Source: Mycobacterium scrofulaceum
GTDB lineage: Bacteria > Actinomycetota > Actinomycetes > Mycobacteriales > Mycobacteriaceae
Assembly: GCF_002086735.1 (NCBI RefSeq)
Contig: NZ_MVIJ01000001.1
Location: 372,001 to 436,000, forward strand
Reading direction: 5' to 3'
Length of the DNA: 64,000 nt
A program made the position numbers and the translations under genes. Below are positions 18,225 to 28,076 of the stretch, piece after piece (within the stretch, counting starts at the first letter, position 1; every line of letters starts with the position of its first letter). Under the pieces are notes generated by a model that saw only the letters and a list, made by a program, of their open reading frames with translations, was not told the origin of the DNA and ran no database searches.

Positions 18225-20420
18225 ATGAGCCGAGCCGACCAACTCGCCACGACGCACCTGGCACCCGACCCCGCCGACATGTCGCGCCTGCTGGCCGGCA
18301 CGCATTACAACCCGCACGGCATCTTGGGGGCCCACGAGTACGCCGACCACACCGTCATCCGGGCGTTCCGCCCGCACGCGGTCGAGGTGGTCGCACTCGT
18401 CGGTGAGGATCGCTACCCGCTGCAGCACATCGAATCCGGCCTGTTCGCCATCGCGTTGCCGTTCGTGAATTTGATCGACTACCGGCTGCAGGTGACGTAC
18501 GAGGGTTCCGACCCGTACACGGTCGCCGACGCCTACCGCTTTCTACCCACCCTGGGCGAGGTCGATCTTTTCCTGTTCGGCGAGGGTCGCCACGAGCGGC
18601 TGTGGGAGGTCCTTGGCGCGCATCCCCGCTCGTTCACCACCGCCGACGGTGTCGTCCACGGAGTGTCGTTCGCGGTGTGGGCGCCCAACGCCAAGGGCGT
18701 CAGCCTGATCGGTGAGTTCAACGGCTGGACGGGCAGCGACGCGCCCATGCGGTCGTTGGGCTCCTCGGGGGTCTGGGAGCTGTTTTGGCCCGACTTCCCG
18801 ATCAACGGGCTGTACAAGTTTCGCGTGCACGGCGCCGACGGCGTGGTGACCGAGCGGGCCGATCCCATGGCCTTCGCCACCGAAGTGCCGCCGCACACCG
18901 CCTCCCGCGTGACGCGCAGCGAATACACCTGGCGGGACGCCGAGTGGATGGAACAGCGGGCCCAACGCAACCCGGTGTTCGAGCCGATGAGCACCTACGA
19001 GGTTCACCTGGGCTCGTGGCGCCCCGGGCTCGGCTACCGGCAGCTCACCGACGAGTTGACCAACTATGTAGTGGAACACGGGTTCACCCATGTGGAGCTT
19101 CTGCCGGTCGCCGAGCACCCGTTCGCCGGATCGTGGGGCTACCAGGTCACGTCGTACTACGCGCCGACATCGCGCTTCGGCACGCCCGACGAATTCCGGG
19201 CGCTGGTGGACGCGCTGCACCGCGCCGGCATCGGCGTCATCGTCGACTGGGTACCGGCACACTTCCCCAAAGACGCCTGGGCGCTGGGGCGGTTCGACGG
19301 CACCCCGCTCTACGAGCATTCCGATCCCAAGCGTGGCGAGCAGTTGGACTGGGGCACCTATGTCTTCGACTTCGGCCGCAACGAGGTGCGCAACTTCCTG
19401 GTGGCCAACGCGTTGTACTGGCTCGAGGAATACCACGTCGACGGCCTACGGGTCGACGCCGTCGCGTCCATGCTGTACCTGGATTACTCACGGCCCGAGG
19501 GCGGCTGGACGCCGAACATCTACGGCGGCCGGGAGAACCTGGAGGCCGTGCAGTTCCTGCAGGAGATGAACGCCACGGTGCACAAGTCCGCGCCCGGCAT
19601 CGTCACCATCGCCGAGGAGTCGACGTCGTGGCCCGGCGTCACCCGCCCGACAAACCTTGGCGGACTTGGCTTCTCGATGAAGTGGAACATGGGCTGGATG
19701 CACGACACGCTCGACTACATCAGCCGCGATCCGATCTACCGCAGCTTCCACCATCACGAGATGACGTTTTCGATGCTCTACGCGTTCAGCGAGAACTACG
19801 TGCTGCCGATCAGCCACGACGAGGTTGTGCACGGCAAGGGCACGCTGTGGGGGCGGATGCCGGGCAACAACCACGTCAAGGCCGCCGGGCTGCGCAGCCT
19901 GCTCGCCTATCAGTGGGCGCACCCCGGCAAGCAATTGCTCTTCATGGGGCAGGAATTCGGCCAGCGCGCCGAATGGTCCGAGGAACGCGGCCTGGATTGG
20001 TGGCAGCTCGACGAGCAGGGCTTCTCCAACGGTGTCCTGCGGCTGGTGCGCGACATCAACGCCATCTACCGCGGCCGCCCGGCGCTGTGGAGCCAGGACA
20101 CCATCCCCGACGGATACTCGTGGATCGACGCCAACGACTCGGCCAACAACGTGTTGAGCTTTTTGCGGTACGGCAGCGACGGCTCGGTCATGGCGTGCGT
20201 GTTCAACTTCGCGGGCAGCGAACACAGCGGCTACCGACTCGGCCTGCCGTCCGCCGGCCGCTGGCGCGAAGCGCTGAACACCGATGCCACCGAGTACAAC
20301 GGCACCGGCATCGGCAACATGGGTGGCGTCGACGCCACCGAGGACCCGTGGCATGGCCGGCCGGCCTCCGCGGTGCTGGTGCTGCCGCCCAACTCGGCCC
20401 TCTGGCTGGAGCCCGAGTAG
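18225..20420 (+). CDS. glgB: 1,4-alpha-glucan branching enzyme
   Basis: The 731-residue enzyme introduces alpha-1,6 branches into glycogen and capsular glucan. An N-terminal module ([13 protein letters not shown]) and a CBM48 domain ([23 protein letters not shown], residues about 145-168) precede the GH13 barrel. Catalytic motifs are [12 protein letters not shown] with the nucleophilic Asp near 410, VTIAEEST with the acid/base Glu near 462, and [11 protein letters not shown] near 530. It is the last gene of the glgE-glgB pair, with a strong inverted repeat just past the stop. Confidence 0.97.
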   Translation: MSRADQLATTHLAPDPADMSRLLAGTHYNPHGILGAHEYADHTVIRAFRPHAVEVVALVGEDRYPLQHIESGLFAIALPFVNLIDYRLQVTYEGSDPYTVADAYRFLPTLGEVDLFLFGEGRHERLWEVLGAHPRSFTTADGVVHGVSFAVWAPNAKGVSLIGEFNGWTGSDAPMRSLGSSGVWELFWPDFPINGLYKFRVHGADGVVTERADPMAFATEVPPHTASRVTRSEYTWRDAEWMEQRAQRNPVFEPMSTYEVHLGSWRPGLGYRQLTDELTNYVVEHGFTHVELLPVAEHPFAGSWGYQVTSYYAPTSRFGTPDEFRALVDALHRAGIGVIVDWVPAHFPKDAWALGRFDGTPLYEHSDPKRGEQLDWGTYVFDFGRNEVRNFLVANALYWLEEYHVDGLRVDAVASMLYLDYSRPEGGWTPNIYGGRENLEAVQFLQEMNATVHKSAPGIVTIAEESTSWPGVTRPTNLGGLGFSMKWNMGWMHDTLDYISRDPIYRSFHHHEMTFSMLYAFSENYVLPISHDEVVHGKGTLWGRMPGNNHVKAAGLRSLLAYQWAHPGKQLLFMGQEFGQRAEWSEERGLDWWQLDEQGFSNGVLRLVRDINAIYRGRPALWSQDTIPDGYSWIDANDSANNVLSFLRYGSDGSVMACVFNFAGSEHSGYRLGLPSAGRWREALNTDATEYNGTGIGNMGGVDATEDPWHGRPASAVLVLPPNSALWLEPE

Positions 20421-20430
20421 ATAGCACCGC

Positions 20431-20490
20431 GCGAGCAGACGCAAAATCGCGCTAGAACGCCAGCACGGGTGCGATTTTGCGTCTGCTCGC
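20431..20490. terminator. Bidirectional terminator-like 20-bp perfect inverted repeat
   Basis: Arms GCGAGCAGACGCAAAATCGC (20431-20450) and its exact complement (20471-20490) flank a 20-nt loop. The element lies between the convergent glgB and thioredoxin-like genes. There is no U-run, as is common for mycobacterial terminators, so the assignment rests on the perfect 20-bp stem and the convergent context. Confidence 0.75.
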
Positions 20491-20501
20491 CGACCGAGAA
20501 C

Positions 20502-21416
20502 TCAGTAGAGCGCGTTGGCGAGATTGCGGCGACCGGCGATGACCTCGGGGTCCGCCGGATCGAAGAGTTCGAAGAGTTCGATCACCCGAGTGCGCACCCG
20601 GGTGCGCTCGTCCCCGGACGTCCTGCGCACCAACGCAATCAGGCGTTCGAACGCCGCACCGACGTCCTGGTTGAGGATTTGCACGTCGGCGGCGGCGAAG
20701 GCGGCATCGATGTCGTCCGGTGCCGCGTCGGCGGCGGCGAGAGCGTCCGGCGAATGGGCAGTCGCGCGCGTGAGGAAGTCGATCTGTCGGATGGCGCCCT
20801 TGGCTTCGGCACTGCCCGGATCGGCGTCCAGTATCGCTTGATACGCAGCCCTGGCGGCGTCGAAGTTGCCCGCCTCCAGCTGCTCGCGGGCCGCGGCCAG
20901 CTCCGGGTCGACCTCACCGGATTCCCCGGAGTTGCTTGGGCCCCTGAGTTTCCCGGCCGTGGCCGAGAGAAGTGAGTCCACCCAGCCGCGCAACTGCTCG
21001 GGCGGTTGCATGCCCTGGAAACTGGACAGCGGCTGCCCGGCGGCCAATGCGACGACGGTCGGCACCGCCTCGACACCGAAGATCTGGGCCACCCGGGGCG
21101 CCACGTCGACGTTGACCGTCGCCAGCGACCACTTGCCGTCGTCCTCGGCGGCCAGGCCGGCCAGGACGTCGACGAGCTGGACACACGCCTCGCTGCGCGG
21201 CGACCACAGCAGCACCACGACGGGCACTTCTTCGGATCGGAGCAGCACGTCGCTCTCGAAATTGGCCTCGGTGATCGCGGAAACGCCACCGTCGGCAGCC
21301 GGTGTCGCGCCGCCACCGGTTGCGCCGGCGGGCTGCTGCTGGGCCCGCGCCTTGAGGCCGGACAAGTCGACCGCACCAGCCAGCGCGGGGCCAATCGAGG
21401 GTCGCGGACGGGTCAC
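20502..21416 (-). CDS. Thioredoxin-like/TPR chaperedoxin (CnoX-like, Rv1324 homologue)
   Basis: The 304-residue protein has an N-terminal thioredoxin fold (residues about 45-155) and a C-terminal helical TPR-like region (165-304). The active-site segment WSPRSEAC has Ser-Glu-Ala-Cys in place of CxxC, and the cis-Pro loop VEAVPTVVAL is kept. An SxxC thioredoxin domain plus TPRs is the layout of E. coli CnoX, a holdase linked to the chaperonin and to oxidative stress. The protein therefore probably does not act as a dithiol reductase. It matches M. tuberculosis Rv1324 and converges on glgB. Confidence 0.88.
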   Translation of the reverse strand: MTRPRPSIGPALAGAVDLSGLKARAQQQPAGATGGGATPAADGGVSAITEANFESDVLLRSEEVPVVVLLWSPRSEACVQLVDVLAGLAAEDDGKWSLATVNVDVAPRVAQIFGVEAVPTVVALAAGQPLSSFQGMQPPEQLRGWVDSLLSATAGKLRGPSNSGESGEVDPELAAAREQLEAGNFDAARAAYQAILDADPGSAEAKGAIRQIDFLTRATAHSPDALAAADAAPDDIDAAFAAADVQILNQDVGAAFERLIALVRRTSGDERTRVRTRVIELFELFDPADPEVIAGRRNLANALY

Positions 21417-21593
21417 GCCGTCAAGTTTGTCATGCGCATCGGCGAGCTATCCACCCGGTGGCGAGACGCTGGCGGACCGGCTCGCCGCCGCAGAAGCGCC
21501 CCCAACTGGGCCCCGCGTGGCGATGTATGACGAAGATCACAAAAATACCGGTACGCGTCACGCCAGCAACGTCGGAGCGGCCGTCGGCACCCG

Positions 21594-22775
21594 CTACTTC
21601 GCCCGCAGGATCAACGCGTCGCCCTGCCCGCCCGCCCCACACAGTGCCGCCACTCCGTAGCCGGAGCCGCGCCGGGCCAGTTCCAGGGCGGCATGCAGCG
21701 TGATCCGCGCGCCCGACATGCCAATGGGATGCCCGACCGCGATCGCCCCGCCGTTGACATTGACGATGTCGGGGTCCAGGCCGAGTTCGCGGGTCGAGGC
21801 GAGCGCCACCGCCGAGAAGGCCTCGTTGATCTCCACGACGTCGAGCTGGTCAACCGAGATCCCCTCGCGGCTGAGTGCCTTCTTGATCGCGTTGGCCGGC
21901 TGCGACTGCAGGGTGGAGTCCGGTCCGGCGACGACACCGTGCGCGCCGATCTCGACCAGCCAGTTGAGCCCCAACTCCTCCGCCTTCATCCTGTTCATCA
22001 CCACCACGGCCGCGGCCCCGTCGGAGATCTGCGACGCCGAACCGGCGGTGATGGTGCCATCGCGGCGGAAGGCCGGTTTGAGGCCGGCCAGGGACTCGGC
22101 GGTGGTATTGGCGCGGATGCCCTCGTCCTCGGTGAACTGCAACGGATCACCCTTGCGCTGAGGGATGTTGACCGGCACCACTTCGTCGGCGAAGACGCCG
22201 TCCTTCCATGCGGCGGCGGCCTTCTGATGCGATCGCGCAGCGAACTCGTCCTGCTCCTGGCGGGTGAATTTGTCGACGTCGTTGCGTTGCTCGGTGAGCG
22301 CGCCCATCGGCTGGTCGGTGAACACATCGTGCAGGCCGTCGTAGGCCATGTGGTCCAGGACCGTGACGTCGCCGTACTTGTAACCCGCCCGGCTGTCCAT
22401 CAGCAAATGCGGCGCCTTGGTCATCGACTCCTGCCCGCCGGCCACCACCACGTCGAACTCGCCGGCGCGAATGAGCTGGTCAGCGAGCGCGATGGCGTCG
22501 ATGCCGGACAGGCACATCTTGTTGATGGTCAGCGCGGGTACGTCCCAGCCGATCCCGGCCGCTACTGCCGCCTGGCGGGCGGGCATCTGGCCGGCGCCCG
22601 CAGTCAAGACCTGGCCCATGATCACGTACTCGACCGCCGAAGCGGGCACGTTGGCCTTCTCCAGCGCGCCGGCGATCGCGATCGCACCTAAATCGCTGGC
22701 CGAGAAATCCTTCAGCGAACCCATCAATTTGCCGATCGGCGTGCGCGCTCCAGCAACGATCACCGACGTCGTCAT
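21594..22775 (-). CDS. fadA4: Acetyl-CoA C-acetyltransferase (thiolase)
   Basis: The 393-residue thiolase condenses or cleaves acetoacetyl-CoA. All catalytic motifs are present: the acyl-accepting Cys in [15 protein letters not shown] near residue 90, [11 protein letters not shown] near 325, [10 protein letters not shown] near 358 and the second Cys in [14 protein letters not shown] at the end. Length is normal. It matches M. tuberculosis FadA4 (Rv1323). It is transcribed divergently from the methylmalonyl-CoA epimerase gene with a 92-bp gap, which fits a shared acyl-CoA context. Confidence 0.95.
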   Translation of the reverse strand: MTTSVIVAGARTPIGKLMGSLKDFSASDLGAIAIAGALEKANVPASAVEYVIMGQVLTAGAGQMPARQAAVAAGIGWDVPALTINKMCLSGIDAIALADQLIRAGEFDVVVAGGQESMTKAPHLLMDSRAGYKYGDVTVLDHMAYDGLHDVFTDQPMGALTEQRNDVDKFTRQEQDEFAARSHQKAAAAWKDGVFADEVVPVNIPQRKGDPLQFTEDEGIRANTTAESLAGLKPAFRRDGTITAGSASQISDGAAAVVVMNRMKAEELGLNWLVEIGAHGVVAGPDSTLQSQPANAIKKALSREGISVDQLDVVEINEAFSAVALASTRELGLDPDIVNVNGGAIAVGHPIGMSGARITLHAALELARRGSGYGVAALCGAGGQGDALILRAK

Positions 22776-22867
22776 GACTATCTCCTCAGGCCTGTTGAGG
22801 CGTCCCTGGGCGGCCTATTCGGACTCCCGGAGAAGCGCAATCTTTGCCGCCAGGTTACCTTTATGTG

Positions 22868-23332
22868 ATGACGACCGATCAAGTTGACGCCCGTCAGGTC
22901 CTGGCCTCCGCGCTGGTGACGGCGATCGATCACGTCGGCATCGCTGTCGCCGACCTGGACGCGGCGATCGCCTGGTACCACGACCACCTCGGCATGGACC
23001 TGATGCACGAGGAAGTCAACGAGGACCAGGGAATCCGCGAAGCCATGCTCGCCGTGCGCGGCGCCCCGGCCGGCACCGCCCAGATTCAGCTGATGGCCCC
23101 GATCGACGACTCCTCGACCATCGCCAGGTTCCTCGACAAGCGCGGGCCCGGTATCCAGCAGATGGCGGTTCGGGTGAGCGACCTCGACAGCGTGATCGAG
23201 CACCTGCGCTCTCAGGGCATCCGCCTCATCTACGACGCGCCCCGCCGCGGCACGGCAAACTCGCGGATCAACTTCATCCACCCCAAGGACGCCGGCGGCG
23301 TCCTCATCGAGCTGGTGGAACCGGCTGCCTGA
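22868..23332 (+). CDS. mce: Methylmalonyl-CoA epimerase
   Basis: The 154-residue glyoxalase-fold (VOC) enzyme interconverts (R)- and (S)-methylmalonyl-CoA in propionyl-CoA metabolism. The repeats begin AIDHVGIAVADLDAAIAWY near residue 22 and IQQMAVRVSDLDSVIEHL near 98. Metal-ligand candidates are the His of DHVG, Gln of IQQM and Glu of LIELVEP at the end. I chose ATG 22868, which gives MTTDQVDARQ, the mycobacterial N-terminus; an ATG 24 bp upstream is in frame but less likely. The stop lies 9 bp from the convergent Rv1322-like gene. Confidence 0.93.
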   Translation: MTTDQVDARQVLASALVTAIDHVGIAVADLDAAIAWYHDHLGMDLMHEEVNEDQGIREAMLAVRGAPAGTAQIQLMAPIDDSSTIARFLDKRGPGIQQMAVRVSDLDSVIEHLRSQGIRLIYDAPRRGTANSRINFIHPKDAGGVLIELVEPAA

Positions 23333-23341
23333 AAACGGCGA

Positions 23342-23638
23342 TCACCACCACCTTCTGGTCGGCCCGCGGGTGCCGCGGTGGCTCCAGCACGGGACGTGCC
23401 AGTGCCGTCGATCGTCTGCTCCCCCGACCGTCGAATCGGTCGGCCACACCACCAGATGTGCGGTGCCCGCGCGTATTTCGTGGTCGCAACCGGGGCAGCG
23501 GTAGGTCTTGACCGCGCGGGCCGCCGCGACTGCGCGCACTTCGTACTCGTGGCCATCGGGTCCCACCTCGACGCGGCGCGTGGCCGGTGGCGGCGACAAC
23601 GGCCGCTGCCGACGTGGCGGGTTGCGGCGCCGAGCCAT
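23342..23638 (-). CDS. Small zinc-ribbon-like protein (Rv1322 homologue)
   Basis: The 98-residue basic protein begins MARRRNPPRRQRPLSPPP. It then carries YRCPGCDHEIRAG (CxxC near residue 48) and a downstream HWHVPCW, so two Cys, His and another Cys could bind one metal. Some annotations call this family ATP/GTP-binding, but I see no P-loop. The basic tail suggests nucleic-acid contact, which is inference. It sits 22 bp downstream of nucS on the same strand and is probably co-transcribed, so a link to DNA repair is possible. Confidence 0.8.
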   Translation of the reverse strand: MARRRNPPRRQRPLSPPPATRRVEVGPDGHEYEVRAVAAARAVKTYRCPGCDHEIRAGTAHLVVWPTDSTVGGADDRRHWHVPCWSHRGTRGPTRRWW

Positions 23639-23660
23639 ACCGCCAGCGTAACGGCGAGCC

Positions 23661-24341
23661 TCAGAACAGCCGGTATTCGTCGCTGTCCATCCCCCGCATC
23701 TTGTCGTAATCCAATGTGATGCAGCGGATCCCGCGGTCGGTGGCCAGGGTGCGCGCTTGCGGCTTGATCTGCTGGGCCGCGAACACTCCCCTCACCGGGG
23801 CCAGCACGCTGTCGCGATTGAGCAGCTCGAGGTAGCGGGTGAGCTGTTCGACGCCGTCGATCTCGCCGCGCCGCTTGATCTCCACCGCGACGGACCCGCC
23901 CTGTTCGTCCCGGCACAGCAGGTCGACGGGCCCGATGGCGGTCATGTATTCGCGACGGACCAGCGTGTAGCCCTCGCCGAGCAGTTGCACGTGCTCGGCG
24001 AGCAACGCCTGCAGGTGGGCCTCCACGCCGTCCTTGACCAATCCGGGGTCGACGCCCAGGTCATGGCTGGAGTCGTGCTCCACCTCCTCGACGGTGATCC
24101 GCAGCTGCTCGCCGGCCTTGTTCTGCACGACCCAGACGGGGGCTCGGTCGCCGGGCTCCTCGGTGAGCCAGCAGGGCGGGCTCATCCAGTTCAACGGCTT
24201 GTAGGCGCGGTCGTCGGCGTGCACGCTGACCGATCCGTCGGCCTTGAACAGCAGCAACCTGCGGGCCGACGGGAGATGTGCGGTGAGCCGGCCGACGTAG
24301 TCGACGGTGCACTGGGCGATCACTAGACGCACCCGACTCAC
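23661..24341 (-). CDS. nucS: Mismatch-specific endonuclease NucS (EndoMS)
   Basis: The 226-residue protein is the actinobacterial and archaeal mismatch endonuclease that replaces MutS/MutL. The N-terminal DNA-binding region (residues about 1-110, [26 protein letters not shown]) precedes a PD-(D/E)xK nuclease domain with GPVDLLCRD near 155 and VAVEIKRRG near 168, giving the D-E-K catalytic set. The GTG at 24341 gives [15 protein letters not shown], the family start. The end (DEYRLF) may carry the clamp-binding motif. It is divergent from the cyclase gene with only 36 bp between them. Confidence 0.96.
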   Translation of the reverse strand: MSRVRLVIAQCTVDYVGRLTAHLPSARRLLLFKADGSVSVHADDRAYKPLNWMSPPCWLTEEPGDRAPVWVVQNKAGEQLRITVEEVEHDSSHDLGVDPGLVKDGVEAHLQALLAEHVQLLGEGYTLVRREYMTAIGPVDLLCRDEQGGSVAVEIKRRGEIDGVEQLTRYLELLNRDSVLAPVRGVFAAQQIKPQARTLATDRGIRCITLDYDKMRGMDSDEYRLF

Positions 24342-24377
24342 CTTAGAGCCTGGCCGACAAATTAGGCTGACGCCACC

Positions 24378-26003
24378 ATGTCGGCCAATCAGAGCCTGGC
24401 GAAACGCATCGGACGGGTGCTCGAGACGGTCACCCGTCAGAGCGGCCGGCTGCCGGAGACCCCGGCGTACGGCTCGCTGTTGTTGGGACGGGTCACCGAG
24501 AGCCAGCGACGTCGTCGCATCCGCATCCAGGTCATCCTGACCGTGCTGGTCTTGGGCGCCAACCTGATCGGCATCGTCGTCGCGCTGCTCCTGGTCACCG
24601 TCGCCATTCCCCAGCCCAGCGTGTTCGACGACGCGCCGTGGTGGATCACCTTCGCGGCGTCACCGGCCTACATCGCGCTGGCGCTCGCGGTGGGCACGTA
24701 CTGGATCACCCGCCGGACCGTAGTCGCCCTGCGCTGGGCGATCGAGGAACGCGCGCCGACCGAGGAAGACGAGCGCAACACCTTCCTGGCCCCCTGGCGG
24801 ATCGCCCGCTTCGACCTCATTTTGTGGGGCGTCGGGGCGATCGTGCTGACGACGCTCTACGGCCTGGTCAACACGCTGTTCATCCCGCGCTTCCTGATCG
24901 CGGTGGGCATCTGCGGCATCCTGGTCGCCACCGGCAGTTACCTGCTCGCCGAGTTCGCGCTGCGCCCGGCGGCCGCGCAGGCACTCGAAGCCGGCCCACC
25001 GCCGCGGCGTTTCGCCTCCGGCATCATGGGCCGGACCATGGTGGTCTGGTTCCTCGGCTCCGGCCTGCCGGTCCTCGGCATCGCCTTCCTGGCGGGGTTC
25101 CAGGCCCTGATGCGCAACCTCACCGAAACCCAGTTCGCGGTCGGCGTCCTGATGGTGTCGATTGCCACGGTGACCTTCGGGTGCCTGTTGATGTGGATCC
25201 TCGCCTGGCTCACCGCGACTCCGGTGCGCGTGGTCCGTACGGCGCTCCGCCGCGTCGAGCGGGGTGATCTGCGCGGTGACCTGGTGGTCTTCGACGGCAC
25301 CGAACTCGGCGAGCTGCAACGCGGTTTCAACGCGATGGTCGACGGGCTGCGCGAGCGCGAACGGGTTCGCGACCTCTTCGGCCGGCATGTCGGCCGTGAG
25401 GTCGCCCTGGCCGCCGAGCGGGAAAAACCGAAGCTCGGCGGCGAAGAGCGCCACGTCGCAGTCGTTTTCATCGACATCGTCGGATCCACCAAGCTGGTGA
25501 CGAGCCGGCCCGCCGCAGAGGTCGTGCAGATGCTCAACCGATTTTTCGCGATCGTCGTCGAAGAGGTGGACCGACACTGCGGGCTGGTCAACAAGTTCGA
25601 GGGCGATGCGACGCTGGCGGTGTTCGGGGCCCCGAATCGTCTGGATCGCCCGGAAGAACAGGCGCTGGCCGCCGCGCGCAGTATCGCCGAGCGGCTGGAC
25701 AACGAAATCGAGGAGTGCCAGGCCGGGATCGGCGTGGCGGCGGGGCAAGTCGTCGCGGGGAACGTCGGCGCCAGGGAACGCTTCGAATACACGGTGATCG
25801 GCGGGCCGGTCAACGAGGCTTCCCGGCTGTGCGAGCTCGCCAAGTCGTACCCGGGGCGCCTGCTCGCCACGGCCGATGCCCTGGAGGGTGCAAGCGACAG
25901 CGAGCGCGCCCGTTGGTCTCTGGGCGACACCGTGACCTTGCGCGGGCACGAGCGTCCCACCCGGCTGGCTTCGCCCGCCGAGGCCGTCGACGCGTCGGCC
26001 TGA
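24378..26003 (+). CDS. Membrane class III adenylate cyclase with HAMP domain (Rv1318c family)
   Basis: The 541-residue protein has six hydrophobic segments (residues about 50-280), a HAMP linker (about 275-330, [18 protein letters not shown]) and a C-terminal class III cyclase domain. The metal-binding aspartates lie in FIDIVGSTK (about 365) and [12 protein letters not shown] (about 412), and the transition-state Asn/Arg pair in VNEASRL (about 475). The catalytic set looks complete and should make cAMP from ATP. M. tuberculosis has three paralogues in a row (Rv1318c-Rv1320c); here only one is present. A cAMP phosphodiesterase candidate is encoded about 18 kb away. Confidence 0.93.
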   Translation: MSANQSLAKRIGRVLETVTRQSGRLPETPAYGSLLLGRVTESQRRRRIRIQVILTVLVLGANLIGIVVALLLVTVAIPQPSVFDDAPWWITFAASPAYIALALAVGTYWITRRTVVALRWAIEERAPTEEDERNTFLAPWRIARFDLILWGVGAIVLTTLYGLVNTLFIPRFLIAVGICGILVATGSYLLAEFALRPAAAQALEAGPPPRRFASGIMGRTMVVWFLGSGLPVLGIAFLAGFQALMRNLTETQFAVGVLMVSIATVTFGCLLMWILAWLTATPVRVVRTALRRVERGDLRGDLVVFDGTELGELQRGFNAMVDGLRERERVRDLFGRHVGREVALAAEREKPKLGGEERHVAVVFIDIVGSTKLVTSRPAAEVVQMLNRFFAIVVEEVDRHCGLVNKFEGDATLAVFGAPNRLDRPEEQALAAARSIAERLDNEIEECQAGIGVAAGQVVAGNVGARERFEYTVIGGPVNEASRLCELAKSYPGRLLATADALEGASDSERARWSLGDTVTLRGHERPTRLASPAEAVDASA

Positions 26004-26071
26004 CGCGATTGATTTCGGGGCCGAGTGGGTAAGGGGATTAGGACATCGCCCCTCGAGAGATTGGTGTTGAC

Positions 26072-26452
26072 ATGACCGGTAGTGCAACTGCCCGCCGTGT
26101 TTCCGTCGCCGCGGGCATCGCCGCGGCGATCGCCCTGAGTTCGTTGACCGCGGGTTGCGGCTCGAGCAACAACAACAAGAACCCCACGACTTCGACGGTC
26201 ACCACGACCGTCACGACGCCGGCCAGCGTCACCACCACGGCGCCGGCGGCCACGACTCCCGGAGCGCCGGGCGGCGGCGGTCCGGCGACCGGACCAGGTG
26301 GCGCTACGACCGCCGGCCCCGGTGGTTCCGGCGCCGGCGCCGGCCCCGGTGGGGCGAGCGCGGGCGTGCCGGGCGCCGGGGCGTCCGCTGGACCCGGCGG
26401 CGCGGGCGCCTGCGCCGGTGGTGTCTGCGTGGGCACCCCTCCCGCCCCGTAA
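26072..26452 (+). CDS. Low-complexity Thr/Gly/Pro-rich lipoprotein
   Basis: The 126-residue protein starts with a lipoprotein signal peptide (MTGSATARRVSVAAGIAAAI, then LSSLTAGC with the lipobox Cys at about residue 29). The mature part is SSNNNKN, then Thr/Val/Pro repeats (TTSTVTTTVTTPASVTTTAP) and a long Gly/Ala/Pro run with two late Cys (ACAGGVC). It looks like a short surface-tethered, possibly glycosylated spacer protein; Thr-rich mycobacterial lipoproteins are often O-mannosylated, which is inference. I do not recognise a named homologue. It lies 68 bp after the cyclase gene, and a strong hairpin follows. Confidence 0.75.
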   Translation: MTGSATARRVSVAAGIAAAIALSSLTAGCGSSNNNKNPTTSTVTTTVTTPASVTTTAPAATTPGAPGGGGPATGPGGATTAGPGGSGAGAGPGGASAGVPGAGASAGPGGAGACAGGVCVGTPPAP

Positions 26453-26477
26453 ACCCCCGGGCCCATCGCGACGTTGG

Positions 26478-26513
26478 GCTGTTGGTGCGGGAGCCGTCTC
26501 CCGCACCAACAGC
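26478..26513. terminator. Perfect 16-bp hairpin, likely terminator
   Basis: Arms GCTGTTGGTGCGGGAG and its exact complement enclose a 4-nt loop (CCGT). The hairpin lies 25 bp after the lipoprotein stop and 75 bp before the Ada-AlkA gene. No U-run follows. Confidence 0.75.
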
Positions 26514-26588
26514 GGCATCTTTCGCAGAGCCCACCGCCATGTCGCTTTTCCGCCAGTTTTGTCGGGGCGCGGGTGTAAGTCTTGAAGC

Positions 26589-28076
26589 GTGCACGACGAC
26601 TTCGAACGCTGCTACCGCGCCGTCCAGTCCAAGGACGCCCGGTTCGACGGCTGGTTCGTCACGGCGGTGCTGACCACCCGCATCTATTGCCGGCCCAGCT
26701 GCCCGGTGCGGCCGCCGTTCGCCCGCAACGTGCGGTTCTATCCGACGGCCGCCGCGGCCCAACGGGCTGGATTCCGCGCATGTAAGCGGTGCCGTCCCGA
26801 CGCGTCCCCCGGGTCGCCGGAGTGGAACGTGCGTGGTGACGTCGTCGCGCGGACGATGCGGTTGATCGCCGACGGCACGGTGGATCGCGAAGGAGTCGGC
26901 GGCCTGGCGGCCCACCTGGGCTACACCACCCGCCAGCTCGAACGGCTGTTGCAGGCAGAGGTGGGGGCGGGCCCCCTCGCGCTCGCCCGCGCGCAACGGG
27001 CGCAGACGGCCCGCGTGCTCATCGAGACCACGGACCTGCCGTTCGGGGACGTCGCGTTCGCGTCGGGGTTTTCCAGCATCCGTCAGTTCAACGACACCGT
27101 GCGCCTGGTGTTCGAGAACACGCCGACGGAACTGCGCCGGCGCGCGGCGGTCGGGTCCGCGTCCGACGGCGCCGCGGCTGGGACGGTCCGCCTGCGGTTG
27201 CCGGTGCGTGCCCCGTTCGCCTATGAGGGTGTCTTCGGTCACCTGGCCGCCGGCACCGTGCGCGGCTGCGAGGAGATCCGCGGCGGGGCATATCGACGGA
27301 GCCTGCGCCTTCCGTTCGGCAGCGCCGTTGTCAGCCTGACCCCGGCCGTCGATCACGTCCGCTGCGCGCTGGTGCTGGCCGACTTTCGTGACCTGACGAC
27401 GGCGATCGCCCGTTGCCGACGGCTGCTGGATCTCGACGCCGACCCCGAAGCGGTGGACCACGCGCTGTCCGACGACCCGCACCTGCGTCCGGTCGTGGGA
27501 AAGGCTCCCGGACAACGCATCCCACGCACCGTCGATGAGGCAGAGCTGGCCGTGCGCGCCGTGCTGGGCCAGCAGGTCTCCACCAAAGCGGCCAGCACCC
27601 ACGCCGGTCGTCTCGTCGCGGCCTACGGGCAGCCAATCGCCGACCCCGACGGCGGGCTGACCCACACCTTCCCGTCCGTGGAGCAACTTGCGGAGATCGA
27701 CCCCATCCACTTGGCGGTCCCGAAAGCTCGCCAACGGACCCTGAGCGCACTCGTCGCCGGCCTCGCCGACGGCAGCATCGTCCTCGACAGCGGGAGCGAC
27801 TGGGAGGCCGCGCGCAAGCAGTTGCTGGACCTGCCCGGCGTGGGACCCTGGACCGCGGAGGTGATTGCGATGCGCGGCCTCGGTGACCCGGATGCCTTCC
27901 CCGCCACCGATCTTGGCGCCCGCCTGGCCGCACAGCAGCTGGGCTTGCCGAGCGACGAACGGGCCCTCGTCGCGCATGCCGTCCGCTGGCGACCCTGGCG
28001 TTCTTACGCCACCCAATACCTGTGGACGACCCTCGTGCACCCCGTTAACCAATGGCCACCACAGGAGGTCGCATGA
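26589..28076 (+). CDS. alkA: Ada-type regulator fused to AlkA 3-methyladenine DNA glycosylase
   Basis: The 495-residue fusion has an Ada N-terminal zinc domain (Cys ligands in RIYCRPSCPVRPP and FRACKRCRPD, residues about 33-68), an AraC-type HTH (about 80-180, GGLAAHLGYTTRQLERLL, FASGFSSIRQFNDTV) and an AlkA glycosylase domain. The last shows the HhH-GPD motif LLDLPGVGPWTAEVIAMRG near 420 and the catalytic Asp in DAFPATDLG near 445. The Ada zinc Cys accepts methyl groups from phosphotriesters and turns on transcription, so sensing and base excision sit in one chain. The GTG start lacks a strong Shine-Dalgarno. It overlaps ogt by 4 bp. Confidence 0.94.
   Translation: MHDDFERCYRAVQSKDARFDGWFVTAVLTTRIYCRPSCPVRPPFARNVRFYPTAAAAQRAGFRACKRCRPDASPGSPEWNVRGDVVARTMRLIADGTVDREGVGGLAAHLGYTTRQLERLLQAEVGAGPLALARAQRAQTARVLIETTDLPFGDVAFASGFSSIRQFNDTVRLVFENTPTELRRRAAVGSASDGAAAGTVRLRLPVRAPFAYEGVFGHLAAGTVRGCEEIRGGAYRRSLRLPFGSAVVSLTPAVDHVRCALVLADFRDLTTAIARCRRLLDLDADPEAVDHALSDDPHLRPVVGKAPGQRIPRTVDEAELAVRAVLGQQVSTKAASTHAGRLVAAYGQPIADPDGGLTHTFPSVEQLAEIDPIHLAVPKARQRTLSALVAGLADGSIVLDSGSDWEAARKQLLDLPGVGPWTAEVIAMRGLGDPDAFPATDLGARLAAQQLGLPSDERALVAHAVRWRPWRSYATQYLWTTLVHPVNQWPPQEVA

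Noticed and set aside
18225..20420. Plus-strand 556-codon frame (18785-20455) overlapping glgB
   Set aside because: It is the +2 shadow of glgB with Arg-rich translation; glgB itself has all catalytic motifs.
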